Below the pieces are notes generated by a model. It saw only the letters and a program-made list of their open reading frames with translations, was not told where the DNA came from and did not search any database. A stretch of 64,000 bases of DNA from NCBI RefSeq assembly GCF_001445655.1, contig NZ_LNBE01000003.1, positions 1,718,530 to 1,782,529 of the forward strand, written 5' to 3'. This DNA is from Streptomyces roseifaciens. GTDB taxonomy: Bacteria; Actinomycetota; Actinomycetes; Streptomycetales; Streptomycetaceae. The position numbers and the translations under genes are program-made. This document shows, piece by piece, positions 1 to 7,494 of this stretch. How positions within the stretch are numbered: the first letter of the stretch is position 1; each line of letters opens with the position of its first letter.

Positions 1-282
1 GCTCATCAGCATGATGAGGACCGGCCGCAGATCGTGCCCGGCTTCCGTGGGGCAGTACTCGAAGCGCGCGGGCCGTTCGCTGTAGGGAACCTTCTCCAGC
101 ACCCCCGCCTCCACCAGGCGGCGCAGCCGGGAGGCCAGGATGTCGCGCGGGGCCCCGGTGTTGCGGGCGATCGCGTCGAAGCGCCGGACTCCGAAGAAGA
201 CCTCGCGCAGCACCAGCAGGGAGTACTTCTCGCCGACCACACCGAGCGCGTCGGCGATCGAACAGGGGCGCGGCTTCGTCAT
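1..282 (-). CDS. HxlR-family winged-helix regulator (partial)
   Basis: The 94 visible codons begin MTKPRPCSIADALGVVGEKY and run off the left edge, so the C-terminal end is missing. The order GEKYSLLVLREVFFG, RRFDAIARNTG, LASRLRRLVEAG and ERPARFEYCPTEAG is the HxlR winged helix: the recognition helix lies around residues 35-55 and the wing around 65-80. HxlR proteins are cytoplasmic one-component repressors or activators that often respond to electrophiles or redox state. The ATG at 280-282 is the only start that gives the full N-terminus. Its target is probably outside the window or divergent. Confidence 0.85.
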   Translation of the reverse strand, partial: MTKPRPCSIADALGVVGEKYSLLVLREVFFGVRRFDAIARNTGAPRDILASRLRRLVEAGVLEKVPYSERPARFEYCPTEAGHDLRPVLIMLMS

Positions 283-364
283 GCGCCCCATCGTAGGGCA
301 GCAGGATTTGCTTCCCCAACCCTTGCGGTCGCGTACATCCATTTTCCCAACCGACACGGCCGCC

Positions 365-1000
365 TCAGGGGTGTGCCGCCTCGATCAGCTGCCGCAGGGC
401 GCCGTAGTAGACCTCATGGTCCGTCATGGCGGGCAGGATGACGCCCGTGTTCCCGGTCAGGACCGGGAACTCCCCGGGATCCAGCGCGGCCAGTGCGGTC
501 CGGGTGCTCGTGACCGTCCGCCCGGGGTCGCGGTGGTCGACGAACGTGGCGCTGCCGAGGGTCAGCAGGTACATCCGCCGGTACGCGTGGAACGCCTGCT
601 CCGGCGTCATCCCCGCGGCGATGCTGTCGGCGAGCGCCGGCTCGACCAGGCGGGCCAGCAGCTGGGGGCCGAGCCAGGGGCGCGAGCCGCGCAGGGCGAC
701 CAGGCCGGGGTGCGCGGTGAGGAGCTCGTACAGCCCCCGGAACCGCCGCTCCGTGGCCTCGGCCCAGGCGGTGCCCGGCGGGATCCCGGGCAGCTCGGCG
801 GCGAGGTGGTCGGTGCACAGGTCGATCAGCCCGCCCAGGTCCGTGCAGCGGCGGTGGATCGTCGCGTGGGAGATGCCCAGCCGCTCGGCCAGGGCCCGGA
901 AGCTGAGGGCCGAGGGGCCTTCCTCGTCGATGATCGCGAGGGCCGTGCGGGCGATGAGCTCCGGGGTCGCCCGGGCGAGGGAGGGAGATTGCCGTGGCAT
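365..1000 (-). CDS. TetR-family transcriptional regulator
   Basis: 211 aa. The N-terminal HTH (about residues 12-55) has the TetR pattern ELIARTALAIIDEEG...LSFRALAERLGISHATIHRR. The remainder is an all-helical ligand-binding and dimer domain that resembles TetR C-terminal domain types with a tyrosine- and leucine-rich helix. The start ATG (998-1000) directly abuts a perfect inverted repeat (1001-1029). This leaves no Shine-Dalgarno, so translation may be leaderless, or may begin at a later codon. It is divergent from the PLP enzyme gene at 1100 and probably represses both itself and that gene. Confidence 0.88.
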   Translation of the reverse strand: MPRQSPSLARATPELIARTALAIIDEEGPSALSFRALAERLGISHATIHRRCTDLGGLIDLCTDHLAAELPGIPPGTAWAEATERRFRGLYELLTAHPGLVALRGSRPWLGPQLLARLVEPALADSIAAGMTPEQAFHAYRRMYLLTLGSATFVDHRDPGRTVTSTRTALAALDPGEFPVLTGNTGVILPAMTDHEVYYGALRQLIEAAHP

Positions 1001-1029
1001 GTGATACAGCGTATCGTACGCTGTATCAC
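1001..1029. promoter_or_regulatory. Perfect 13-bp inverted repeat, likely TetR operator
   Basis: The arms GTGATACAGCGTA and TACGCTGTATCAC are exact reverse complements around a TCG centre. The site sits between the TetR start codon and the divergent PLP enzyme gene, where an autoregulatory TetR operator is expected. The core GATACAGCGTATC is AT-richer than the surroundings and may also overlap the -10 elements. Confidence 0.8.
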
Positions 1030-1099
1030 CCACGCTTTCGCCATGCTGCGGCCCTGTGCTTCCCGCCCGGTCCCCGCCTGCGCCCCGAGGAGACACCCC

Positions 1100-2053
1100 G
1101 TGCACGACCTCACCCACGGCGACGTCGAACAGGCCGCCGCCCGCATCGCCGGCCGGACCCGCCCCGTCGCCGTCGCGCCGGCCGGTCCCGGCACCCCCGG
1201 CCGGGTGTGGTTCGCGCTGGAGTCCCTGCAGCACACCGGCTCCTTCAAGGCACGCGGCGCCTGGAACTTCCTCGCCGCCCACCGCGAGGCCGGCACCCTG
1301 CCCCGGGCCGGGGTCACCATCGCCTCCGGCGGCAACGCCGGACTGGCCTGCGCCTGGGCCGCGCAGCAGCAAGGGGTGCCCGCCACCGTCTTCCTGCCCG
1401 AGAACGCCCCGCAGGTGAAGACCGACCGGCTGCGCGGCTACGGCGCCGACGTCCGCCTGGTCGGCTCCGAATACGCCGAAGCGCTCGCGGCCTGCGAGGA
1501 GTTCGCGCGCACCACCGGCGCCCTCGCCAGCCACGCCTACGACCACCCGCTGATCGCCGCGGGCGCCGGCACCCTCCTGGAGGAGATCCGCGCGCGTGTC
1601 CCCGGCCTGGACACGGTCGTCGTCGCGGTGGGCGGGGGAGGCCTCTTCGCCGGCGTCGCCACGGCCGCACGGCACCACGGGATCCGCACCGTCGCGGTCG
1701 AGCCCGAGGGCAGCCGGGCCCTGCACGCCGCCCTGGAGGCCGGGCGCGTCGTCGACGTCACCGTCGACTCCGTCGCGGCGGACGCCCTAGGGGCCCGCCG
1801 CGTCTCGGAGGCGGCCCTGGCCGCGGCCCGCCACCAGGACGTCACCTCCGTCCTCGTGCCCGACGACGCCATCGTCGGCGCTCGGCAGTCCTTGTGGGAC
1901 GAACACCGCCTCGTGGTCGAGCCCGCCGGGGCCACCGCGCTCGCCGCCCTGACGGCCCCCGGCGGTCCGTACGTGCCCGCGGAGGACGAGACCGTCGCCG
2001 TCGTCCTCTGCGGCGCCAACACCGACCCCGGCGACCTGGTGCGCCGCCGCTGA
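1100..2053 (+). CDS. PLP-dependent threonine/serine dehydratase-like enzyme
   Basis: 317 aa from GTG 1100, preceded by GAGGAG eight bases upstream. It is a fold-type II PLP enzyme: the Schiff-base lysine is K50 in TGSFKARGA, the substrate-carboxylate loop is SGGNAG (76-81), and the phosphate-binding glycine loop GGGG is at 178-181. The family deaminates L-threonine or L-serine to 2-oxo acids and ammonia in the cytosol. The length (about 310-330 aa, no ACT regulatory domain) fits catabolic dehydratases, or serine racemase-like enzymes, rather than biosynthetic IlvA. It is divergent from the TetR gene and probably under its control. The substrate cannot be decided from sequence alone. Confidence 0.85.
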   Translation: MHDLTHGDVEQAAARIAGRTRPVAVAPAGPGTPGRVWFALESLQHTGSFKARGAWNFLAAHREAGTLPRAGVTIASGGNAGLACAWAAQQQGVPATVFLPENAPQVKTDRLRGYGADVRLVGSEYAEALAACEEFARTTGALASHAYDHPLIAAGAGTLLEEIRARVPGLDTVVVAVGGGGLFAGVATAARHHGIRTVAVEPEGSRALHAALEAGRVVDVTVDSVAADALGARRVSEAALAAARHQDVTSVLVPDDAIVGARQSLWDEHRLVVEPAGATALAALTAPGGPYVPAEDETVAVVLCGANTDPGDLVRRR

Positions 2054-2060
2054 CGCGCGG

Positions 2061-3050
2061 TCAGCGGGGGCCGGGCGGCAGTTCGCACCAGGCGATGCCG
2101 GGCTCCACGAGGCTGCCGAGCACGAGGGTGCCCCCGTGTTCGTACACGCTGGTGACCATCCGGTAGCCGGCGCCGCGCCGCCCCAGGTCGTGGGCGACCC
2201 GGCCGTCCGGGCCGATGCCCATCACGCGTGCGAACCGGCGCGGGGGCGGACGCAGACGGACCGCCGCGGCCGCCGCCCCGCGCCGTAACGCCGCGGGCGC
2301 ACGGTGGAGCCGGTCGAGGAGCGCCTCCCGGGGCGCGGCCAGAGCGGTCCAGAAGGTGCCGTCGGCGCTGCGGGAAAGGTTGTCGGGAAAGCCCGGCAGG
2401 TCCTCGGCCAGGGTGTCGCGCAGCCCGGACCGGGGGCCGGTGAGCCACAGCCGGACGAGGCGGTACGCGCCGGTCTCGGCCACGACGACGGAGGACTCGT
2501 CGGCCGCCAGGGCGACCCCGTTCGCGAACTGCAGGTCGTCGAGGAGCACTTCGGGGACACCGCCCGGCCGGAGCCGCAGCAGCCGGCCGGTGCCGGAGTG
2601 CTCCACGATGTCCGCCCGCCAGTCGCGCAGCCCGTACCGGCGGCTGGAGGCCGTGAAGTAGACGGTGCCGTCCGCGGCGGCGGCCGCGTTGCTGCAGAAG
2701 TGCAGCGGTTCACCGGCCACCGAGTCCGCCAGGACCTCGACCTCGCCCCCGGCCTCAGGGGTGACGCGCAGCAGCCCCCGTTCGGCGTCACAGACGAGCA
2801 GCCTGCCGTCGGGGAGCAGCTCCAGGCCGAGCGGCCTGCCGCCCGTGTCCGCCAGCTCCTCCACCCGGGCACCGCCGCGCGGGCCGGGAAGGGTGATCCG
2901 CCGGATCCGGCCGTCGCCGGTGCCGGTCAGCACCCGCCCGGCGCCGTCGACGACGACGTCCTCCGGCCCCGGACCGCCGATGCGGAGCATGCGCAGGGGC
3001 GGCAGCGGCCGGGGCGGCGCGGGACGCACGGAAGCGGGCGCGTGGCTCAT
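2061..3050 (-). CDS. SMP-30/strictosidine synthase-like beta-propeller protein
   Basis: 329 aa, no obvious signal peptide. Repeated propeller blades are visible (VLTGTGDGRIRRI, RPLGLELLPDGRLLVCDA, FANGVALAADESSVVVAET, GFPDNLSRSADGTFWTALA). The motif order GLxxxPDG, NGVAL and PDN is typical of the SMP-30/gluconolactonase and strictosidine synthase-like group of metal-dependent lactonases or esterases. The ATG (3048-3050) overlaps the upstream gene stop as ATGA, which implies translational coupling with the membrane protein gene at 3047-3691. The actual reaction is unknown. Confidence 0.8.
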   Translation of the reverse strand: MSHAPASVRPAPPRPLPPLRMLRIGGPGPEDVVVDGAGRVLTGTGDGRIRRITLPGPRGGARVEELADTGGRPLGLELLPDGRLLVCDAERGLLRVTPEAGGEVEVLADSVAGEPLHFCSNAAAAADGTVYFTASSRRYGLRDWRADIVEHSGTGRLLRLRPGGVPEVLLDDLQFANGVALAADESSVVVAETGAYRLVRLWLTGPRSGLRDTLAEDLPGFPDNLSRSADGTFWTALAAPREALLDRLHRAPAALRRGAAAAAVRLRPPPRRFARVMGIGPDGRVAHDLGRRGAGYRMVTSVYEHGGTLVLGSLVEPGIAWCELPPGPR

Positions 3051-3691
3051 GAGGCGGCCACCGGGCGCCGGGCGCGCAGGCAGCGGGACATCTCCTCGGC
3101 GTACGGGAGGATCACCCCGGCACCGATCGCCACGCCGAGACCCGCGAGGTACTTCGCGGGCAGCGGCCGGTCCTTGGGGAGCAGGACCCAGTCGCCCCGG
3201 CCGCGCCCGCCGCGCAGCGCCGCACGGACCTCGTCGGCGTGCAGGCATGCGGTGAACGCCATCGCCGACAGCGGCAGCACCTCCAGGAAGCTGTGGATGT
3301 GCTGCTCCACGGGGTGCACTTCACGCTTCTTCGTGGCCAGGCTCACGTCGTAGAGGGCCGTGGCGCCGTGCGCGAGGGCGGCTCCTCCCATCACGGAGAG
3401 GACGAGCGGGTTGATCCTGGCCAGGAGTCCCATCGCGACGGGGACGCCGGCCTCGGTCATCATCAGCGCATGGACGGCGGACTCCTTCACGCCGCTGGTG
3501 TGTTCGATGCGCGTCCGCTTGTGCATCCACCAGTCGGCGACCGCGGGCACCACCCACATCGGGAGCACCCCGTAGAGCAGGAAGCGCCGGTTGGTGTCCT
3601 CGACGGCGGTGGAGTGGAGGGGGACGGACAGGTCGCGCCCGCGGCGCCAGTGCTGCCAGGAACGGACGAAGGGCTTGCCGCAGAAAGCCAT
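3047..3691 (-). CDS. Integral membrane protein, uncharacterised
   Basis: 214 aa with a good GGAGG ribosome site upstream of ATG 3691. It has about four hydrophobic helices (YGVLPMWVVPAVADWWM, LMMTEAGVPVAMGLLARI, LVLSVMGGAALAHGATALY, FLEVLPLSAMAFTACLHA, KYLAGLGVAIGAGVILPYA). Conserved-looking His/Asp/Glu residues are placed in or next to the helices (DWWMHKRTRIEHTSG, HPVEQHIHSFLE), a pattern suggesting a di-metal or heme-like site in the membrane. It is first in a two-gene operon with the SMP-30-like protein. I do not recognise a named family with certainty. Confidence 0.75.
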   Translation of the reverse strand: MAFCGKPFVRSWQHWRRGRDLSVPLHSTAVEDTNRRFLLYGVLPMWVVPAVADWWMHKRTRIEHTSGVKESAVHALMMTEAGVPVAMGLLARINPLVLSVMGGAALAHGATALYDVSLATKKREVHPVEQHIHSFLEVLPLSAMAFTACLHADEVRAALRGGRGRGDWVLLPKDRPLPAKYLAGLGVAIGAGVILPYAEEMSRCLRARRPVAAS

Positions 3692-3844
3692 GAAGCCTCC
3701 GGGGAGAGGGGTACCGGACTACATCTTCCGTACACGTGTACCCCGTACTTCTCTCCCATGCGGCCGGGAGACGGGAATCGGCGCGGCCGGGACGGAGACC
3801 GGCGCCGTGTGGCACGACCGGGCCCGGTCGCCGATCCTGGGAAC

Positions 3845-6430
3845 GTGCCCGATGTGGTCGAAATACGCGTGCACGGTGTCGGTGGGGCACCGCCCGCGGG
3901 TGTCCTCCGGATCGCCGAGCTGCGGCATGTCGGCGGTGACGACACGGCACGGTTCCTGCGGCGCTCGGTGCCGCCGCCGGAGCCGCCCGCGAGGGAGGCC
4001 TTCCACTGGGCGAACATGACCTCCGGTTCGGTGACCAAGGCGCTGTGGCTGCTGCTGGCCCCCTTCGGCATACTGAACCTCGCCCGCTACACCCTGCCGA
4101 TGGCCGTCCGCGTCCCCGGGAAGCGGGAGACCGAAGTGCGGCGCAGGGTACGGCAGACAGCCGATGCCGTGCTGCGGCTCCTCGGGCTCGTGCTGACCCT
4201 GCTGCTCACTGCGGCCGTCGCCTTCGTCGCGATCGACCTCGTCGCCTGGCAGTGCGGCGGCAGCACGCTCTGCACGTCCGGTAACAGCTGGGTGCCCTTT
4301 TCCGGCAAGCAGCCGACCAGCTGGTCGTGGCGGCTGCCCCTGGGCGTCGCCGCACCGGCCGCACTGATCTGGCTGCTGGTCCGGTTCGGCCGGCAGGTCT
4401 ACGTCTATCCGCCGCCCACGGCCACGAAGCCGGAGGAGTGGCCGGACGGCGTGGGCGCTCTCGCGCAGAAGCCGTTCTGGTCCTCCTCGCCGCGCGCCCC
4501 CATGCTGAGGGTGTTCCACACGACCGCGGCGGTGGCCGTGCTCGCGATGCTCGTCGCGTACGCGTCGGTCGAGCCGGTCGCCGGTCTGCGGACCGCCGAG
4601 GGCTGGGAGGACGACGCCCTCTGGGCTCTGTTCGGCTTCGCCGCAGCGGTCGGCCTGCTCTGCGTCGCCCTCACGGCGGCCGGCTACCACCCCCGGGGCG
4701 AGAAGCTCGTCTACGACCGCACCGGCCGCGACGCCATCCGGATCCCGGTGCCGTGCCACATGCTCCGCTGGAGCATGTGGGTGGCGCTGCTCGCGGTCGT
4801 GGTGCTCGCGGTCTTCTTCGGACCGCACACCACCTCCCAGGGCACCGGCAGCCCGCCCGTGAATCTGGCCGGCTTCGCCTGGGCCTTCAACGCCCTGTAC
4901 GCGGCCTGCGCGGTGCTGTTGCTCGCCTTGCTGGTCACCACCTTGTTTCTGCACGGCGTCATCCCGACCGCAGGCCTGGCGAAGGAGCAGCGGCCCATGT
5001 GGGGTGGGCTGGCGTGCCCCGTGCTCGCGAGCCTGGCGGTGCTCCTGGCCACGGGATTCACGGCCGGCTTCGCGATCCAGACCGCCCGGCTGCTGGGCAG
5101 GCTCGTCCAGCCGGAGGAGGCTCCCTCCGGGGGCGGGGCGCTGCTCGTGCTCCCCACTGTCTTCCACGTCACCGCGCTGCTGTGGGCACTGGTGCCGGCG
5201 GTCGCCGTCGTGCTCGGAATCTGTCTGTGGGTCTTCCGCCCCGGGCCGGTCCCCGACCTCAAGGGCCGCATCCGGAGCGACTACCCGCAGACGACCGAGG
5301 AGGACTTCCCCGACCGCACCGTGGCCCGCCTGGCCAAGGCCTGGCGCCAGGCTGCTCTGAAGTACCGGCTGCCCACCGTCCTGGTGGTGGTCGCCCTCAC
5401 GGGGTTCGCCTGCGCGCTCCTGCAGGGCTGCTTCGCCGGCGAAGCCCTGGTGCTGGGGGAGGACCGTGGATTCAACCGGATCCAGGACGCCCTCTACAAC
5501 CGCGTCTGGCTCGGCGTGAAGTTCTTCGGACTGGCCGACGATATCGGGGCATGGGTGCTGACGGGACTGGCGGCAGGCCTGGTGTTCCTGGGCGTGCGCG
5601 CCTTCCGCAGCCTGCAGTGGCGACGGGCGGTGGGGGTGCTGTGGGACCTGCTGGCGTTCTGGCCGCGCCTGGCGCACCCGATCGTGCCGCCTCCCTACGG
5701 CGGCCGGGCGGTGCTGGCGCTGACCCGGCGGATCCAGGACAAGACGGCCGAGGGCGGGACGGTCGTGCTGTCCGGCCACAGCCAGGGAAGCCTGATCTGC
5801 GTGGCGGCCGTTCTCCAGGCCGCCCATGCGCCGCAGCCGGCCGACCCGCCGCAGCCGGCGGACGCGCCGCAGCCTGTTGACCGGCTGGCCCTGCTGACGC
5901 ACGGTTCGCAGCTGACGTGGGCGTACGCCCGGCTGTTCCCCGCGTACGTGGGCCATCCGCTGTTGCGGGACGTGTACACCCGGCTGAACGGGCGCTGGCG
6001 GAACCTCCACCGCTGGAGCGACTACCTCGGCGGCCCCGTCCTGGCACGCCCCGCCGAGGGGCACGTCCGGCCGTCACTCGGCGACTGGGAGACGATCGAC
6101 CGGGCCGTGGTCACGCCGGACCCGGGCGGCGACGGCGACTTCTGGTGCCGCCGCATCGGTCCCGAGATCCAGCTGCGCGACCCGCACAGAATCGTCGCCC
6201 GGGACGACAAGCCCGAGGCGCCGCTGCTCAAGCACAGTGCGTACTACGCGGATCCGGCCTACGACCACGTCCTGCAGGAACTGATCGACAGCGTCCCGGG
6301 ACGACAGCCGTCCGCAGCCGCCCCGGCACGCCCTTCGGCCGCCACGCGGCTCGGCACAGCCGTCGCACGCCGCCTGCGCGCCGGCCGCCGGCCGCCCGGA
6401 CGACGGCCGGGCGGCGGCTTCCGGGGGTGA
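3845..6430 (+). CDS. Polytopic membrane protein with alpha/beta-hydrolase-like C-terminal domain
   Basis: 861 aa from GTG 3845 (an in-frame GTG at 3854 is an alternative). The N-terminus has VVEIRVHGVGG, the beta-strand plus HGxGG oxyanion-type motif seen in hydrolases. About eleven transmembrane helices follow through residue 600 or so. After them comes a nucleophile-elbow sequence SGHSQGS with Ser646, then LTHGSQLTWAYARLFP. This looks like a hydrolase core split by a large membrane insertion, with residues near the N-terminus completing the fold. A proline-rich tandem (PQPADPPQPADAPQPVD) follows the elbow. The likely role is a membrane-bound esterase or lipase-like enzyme; its substrate is unknown. 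Confidence 0.75.
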   Translation: MPDVVEIRVHGVGGAPPAGVLRIAELRHVGGDDTARFLRRSVPPPEPPAREAFHWANMTSGSVTKALWLLLAPFGILNLARYTLPMAVRVPGKRETEVRRRVRQTADAVLRLLGLVLTLLLTAAVAFVAIDLVAWQCGGSTLCTSGNSWVPFSGKQPTSWSWRLPLGVAAPAALIWLLVRFGRQVYVYPPPTATKPEEWPDGVGALAQKPFWSSSPRAPMLRVFHTTAAVAVLAMLVAYASVEPVAGLRTAEGWEDDALWALFGFAAAVGLLCVALTAAGYHPRGEKLVYDRTGRDAIRIPVPCHMLRWSMWVALLAVVVLAVFFGPHTTSQGTGSPPVNLAGFAWAFNALYAACAVLLLALLVTTLFLHGVIPTAGLAKEQRPMWGGLACPVLASLAVLLATGFTAGFAIQTARLLGRLVQPEEAPSGGGALLVLPTVFHVTALLWALVPAVAVVLGICLWVFRPGPVPDLKGRIRSDYPQTTEEDFPDRTVARLAKAWRQAALKYRLPTVLVVVALTGFACALLQGCFAGEALVLGEDRGFNRIQDALYNRVWLGVKFFGLADDIGAWVLTGLAAGLVFLGVRAFRSLQWRRAVGVLWDLLAFWPRLAHPIVPPPYGGRAVLALTRRIQDKTAEGGTVVLSGHSQGSLICVAAVLQAAHAPQPADPPQPADAPQPVDRLALLTHGSQLTWAYARLFPAYVGHPLLRDVYTRLNGRWRNLHRWSDYLGGPVLARPAEGHVRPSLGDWETIDRAVVTPDPGGDGDFWCRRIGPEIQLRDPHRIVARDDKPEAPLLKHSAYYADPAYDHVLQELIDSVPGRQPSAAAPARPSAATRLGTAVARRLRAGRRPPGRRPGGGFRG
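6391..6415. terminator. Hairpin at the convergent gene ends
   Basis: A perfect 9-bp stem GCCGCCCGG/CCGGGCGGC with a 7-nt loop lies in the last codons of the membrane hydrolase gene. It faces the convergent protease gene, which ends at 6440. There is no U-tract, as is usual for high-GC actinobacterial terminators. Confidence 0.35.
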
Positions 6431-6439
6431 ACGTCCCCG

Positions 6440-7333
6440 TCAGGCGCGCTGCGCCCGCTCGTAGGCCTTCCTGGCCTGCGCCCCCAGCACGGGGCCGAAC
6501 ATCGAGGTGCTGCCGTCCAGTGCGTCACCGTGGCTGTTGACCGAGACCAGCGTGCCCAGCCCGGTCGACGCGTCGAAGCCTGCCAGCCACGGGCCGCCGC
6601 TCGCCCCGCCCGCCATGTCGCACGGCACCTGCCACTCGTCCGCGGGCGCGGCCTTCGCCGGCCCGGCGCAGTACAGCAGTTCCTCGCCGCGCTGCGGGCG
6701 CGACGCCGGATAGCCGAAGGAGGTCACCTGCCCGCCCGGCTTGCGGTCGAACGACACGTCCTGCCCGCCGACCGCATCGGTCAGCTGCTTCCCCTTGTAC
6801 GGATCCACCGTCAGCGCCGCGACGTCGCCGGTGCTCTCCTGCGCCCACGAGGCGGGGGTGACCGTGGCCCGCACCGGGAAGACGCCGTAGGGCCGGGCCC
6901 CCTTGGCGTAACCGGGTACGAACACGAGGTCCGTGTACGTGTTCACGGGGGAGGCCCCGCGCCGTACGCAGTGCGCGGCCGCCATCACCACGGAGCGATT
7001 GCCGCTCTTGACGGCGGTGGCGGTGCACCAGGTGTCGTTCCCGTTGGCATTGACGAAGAAGAGCCGGCCGACGGTCTTCACCGGCGCGCCCTTCCACGCC
7101 TTGGTCATCGGCCCGGTCGGGCCGAGGTCGACGCTCTGGCCGACCTTCTTCATCCGCGCCGCGGTCCAGTGGGCCAGGGCGTCCTGACGCTCCTTCACGG
7201 TGTACGTCACCTCCGCCACGTCCGGCGCGGCGGCGGGCGGCTGAGCGGCGGCCGGGGAGGGCGCGGCGCCCAGGGCGGCCGCGGAGGCGAGGGCGACGGC
7301 GCAGAGCCGTCCGAGCAGGTGTGGCGCACGCAT
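6440..7333 (-). CDS. Secreted trypsin-like serine peptidase
   Basis: 297 aa. Start ATG 7331-7333 has a GGGAGA ribosome site and a Sec signal peptide (MRAPHLLGRLCAVALASAAA, with alanine-rich cleavage near 30). The chymotrypsin-fold triad is visible: His121 in AAAHC, Asp170 in STGDVAAL and Ser245 in GGASGGPW. Cysteine pairs C103/C122 and C222/C238 would form the usual disulfides. The family includes Streptomyces extracellular endopeptidases and related V8/glutamyl-endopeptidase-like proteins. It converges with the membrane hydrolase gene. Confidence 0.88.
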   Translation of the reverse strand: MRAPHLLGRLCAVALASAAALGAAPSPAAAQPPAAAPDVAEVTYTVKERQDALAHWTAARMKKVGQSVDLGPTGPMTKAWKGAPVKTVGRLFFVNANGNDTWCTATAVKSGNRSVVMAAAHCVRRGASPVNTYTDLVFVPGYAKGARPYGVFPVRATVTPASWAQESTGDVAALTVDPYKGKQLTDAVGGQDVSFDRKPGGQVTSFGYPASRPQRGEELLYCAGPAKAAPADEWQVPCDMAGGASGGPWLAGFDASTGLGTLVSVNSHGDALDGSTSMFGPVLGAQARKAYERAQRA

Positions 7334-7494
7334 GAAGACCTGTTTCTCCCGAGAAAGCGGAATAAGGGTTCCCACCGGGAGATGCGCGGGTGCGCAGGGA
7401 GGTTCCCGTGCACCGCGAGCTGTACGGCGCGGGCCGACGGGACGGCTTCCGGCACCCGGGCCCGTCGCGTCACGTCGTGTCATATCGTGTCATG

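Noticed and set aside
140..1099. Long plus-strand frame running from 140 into the PLP enzyme gene
   Set aside because: The part before 1100 is a shadow of the TetR and HxlR genes; GTG 1100 has a ribosome site and family N-terminus.
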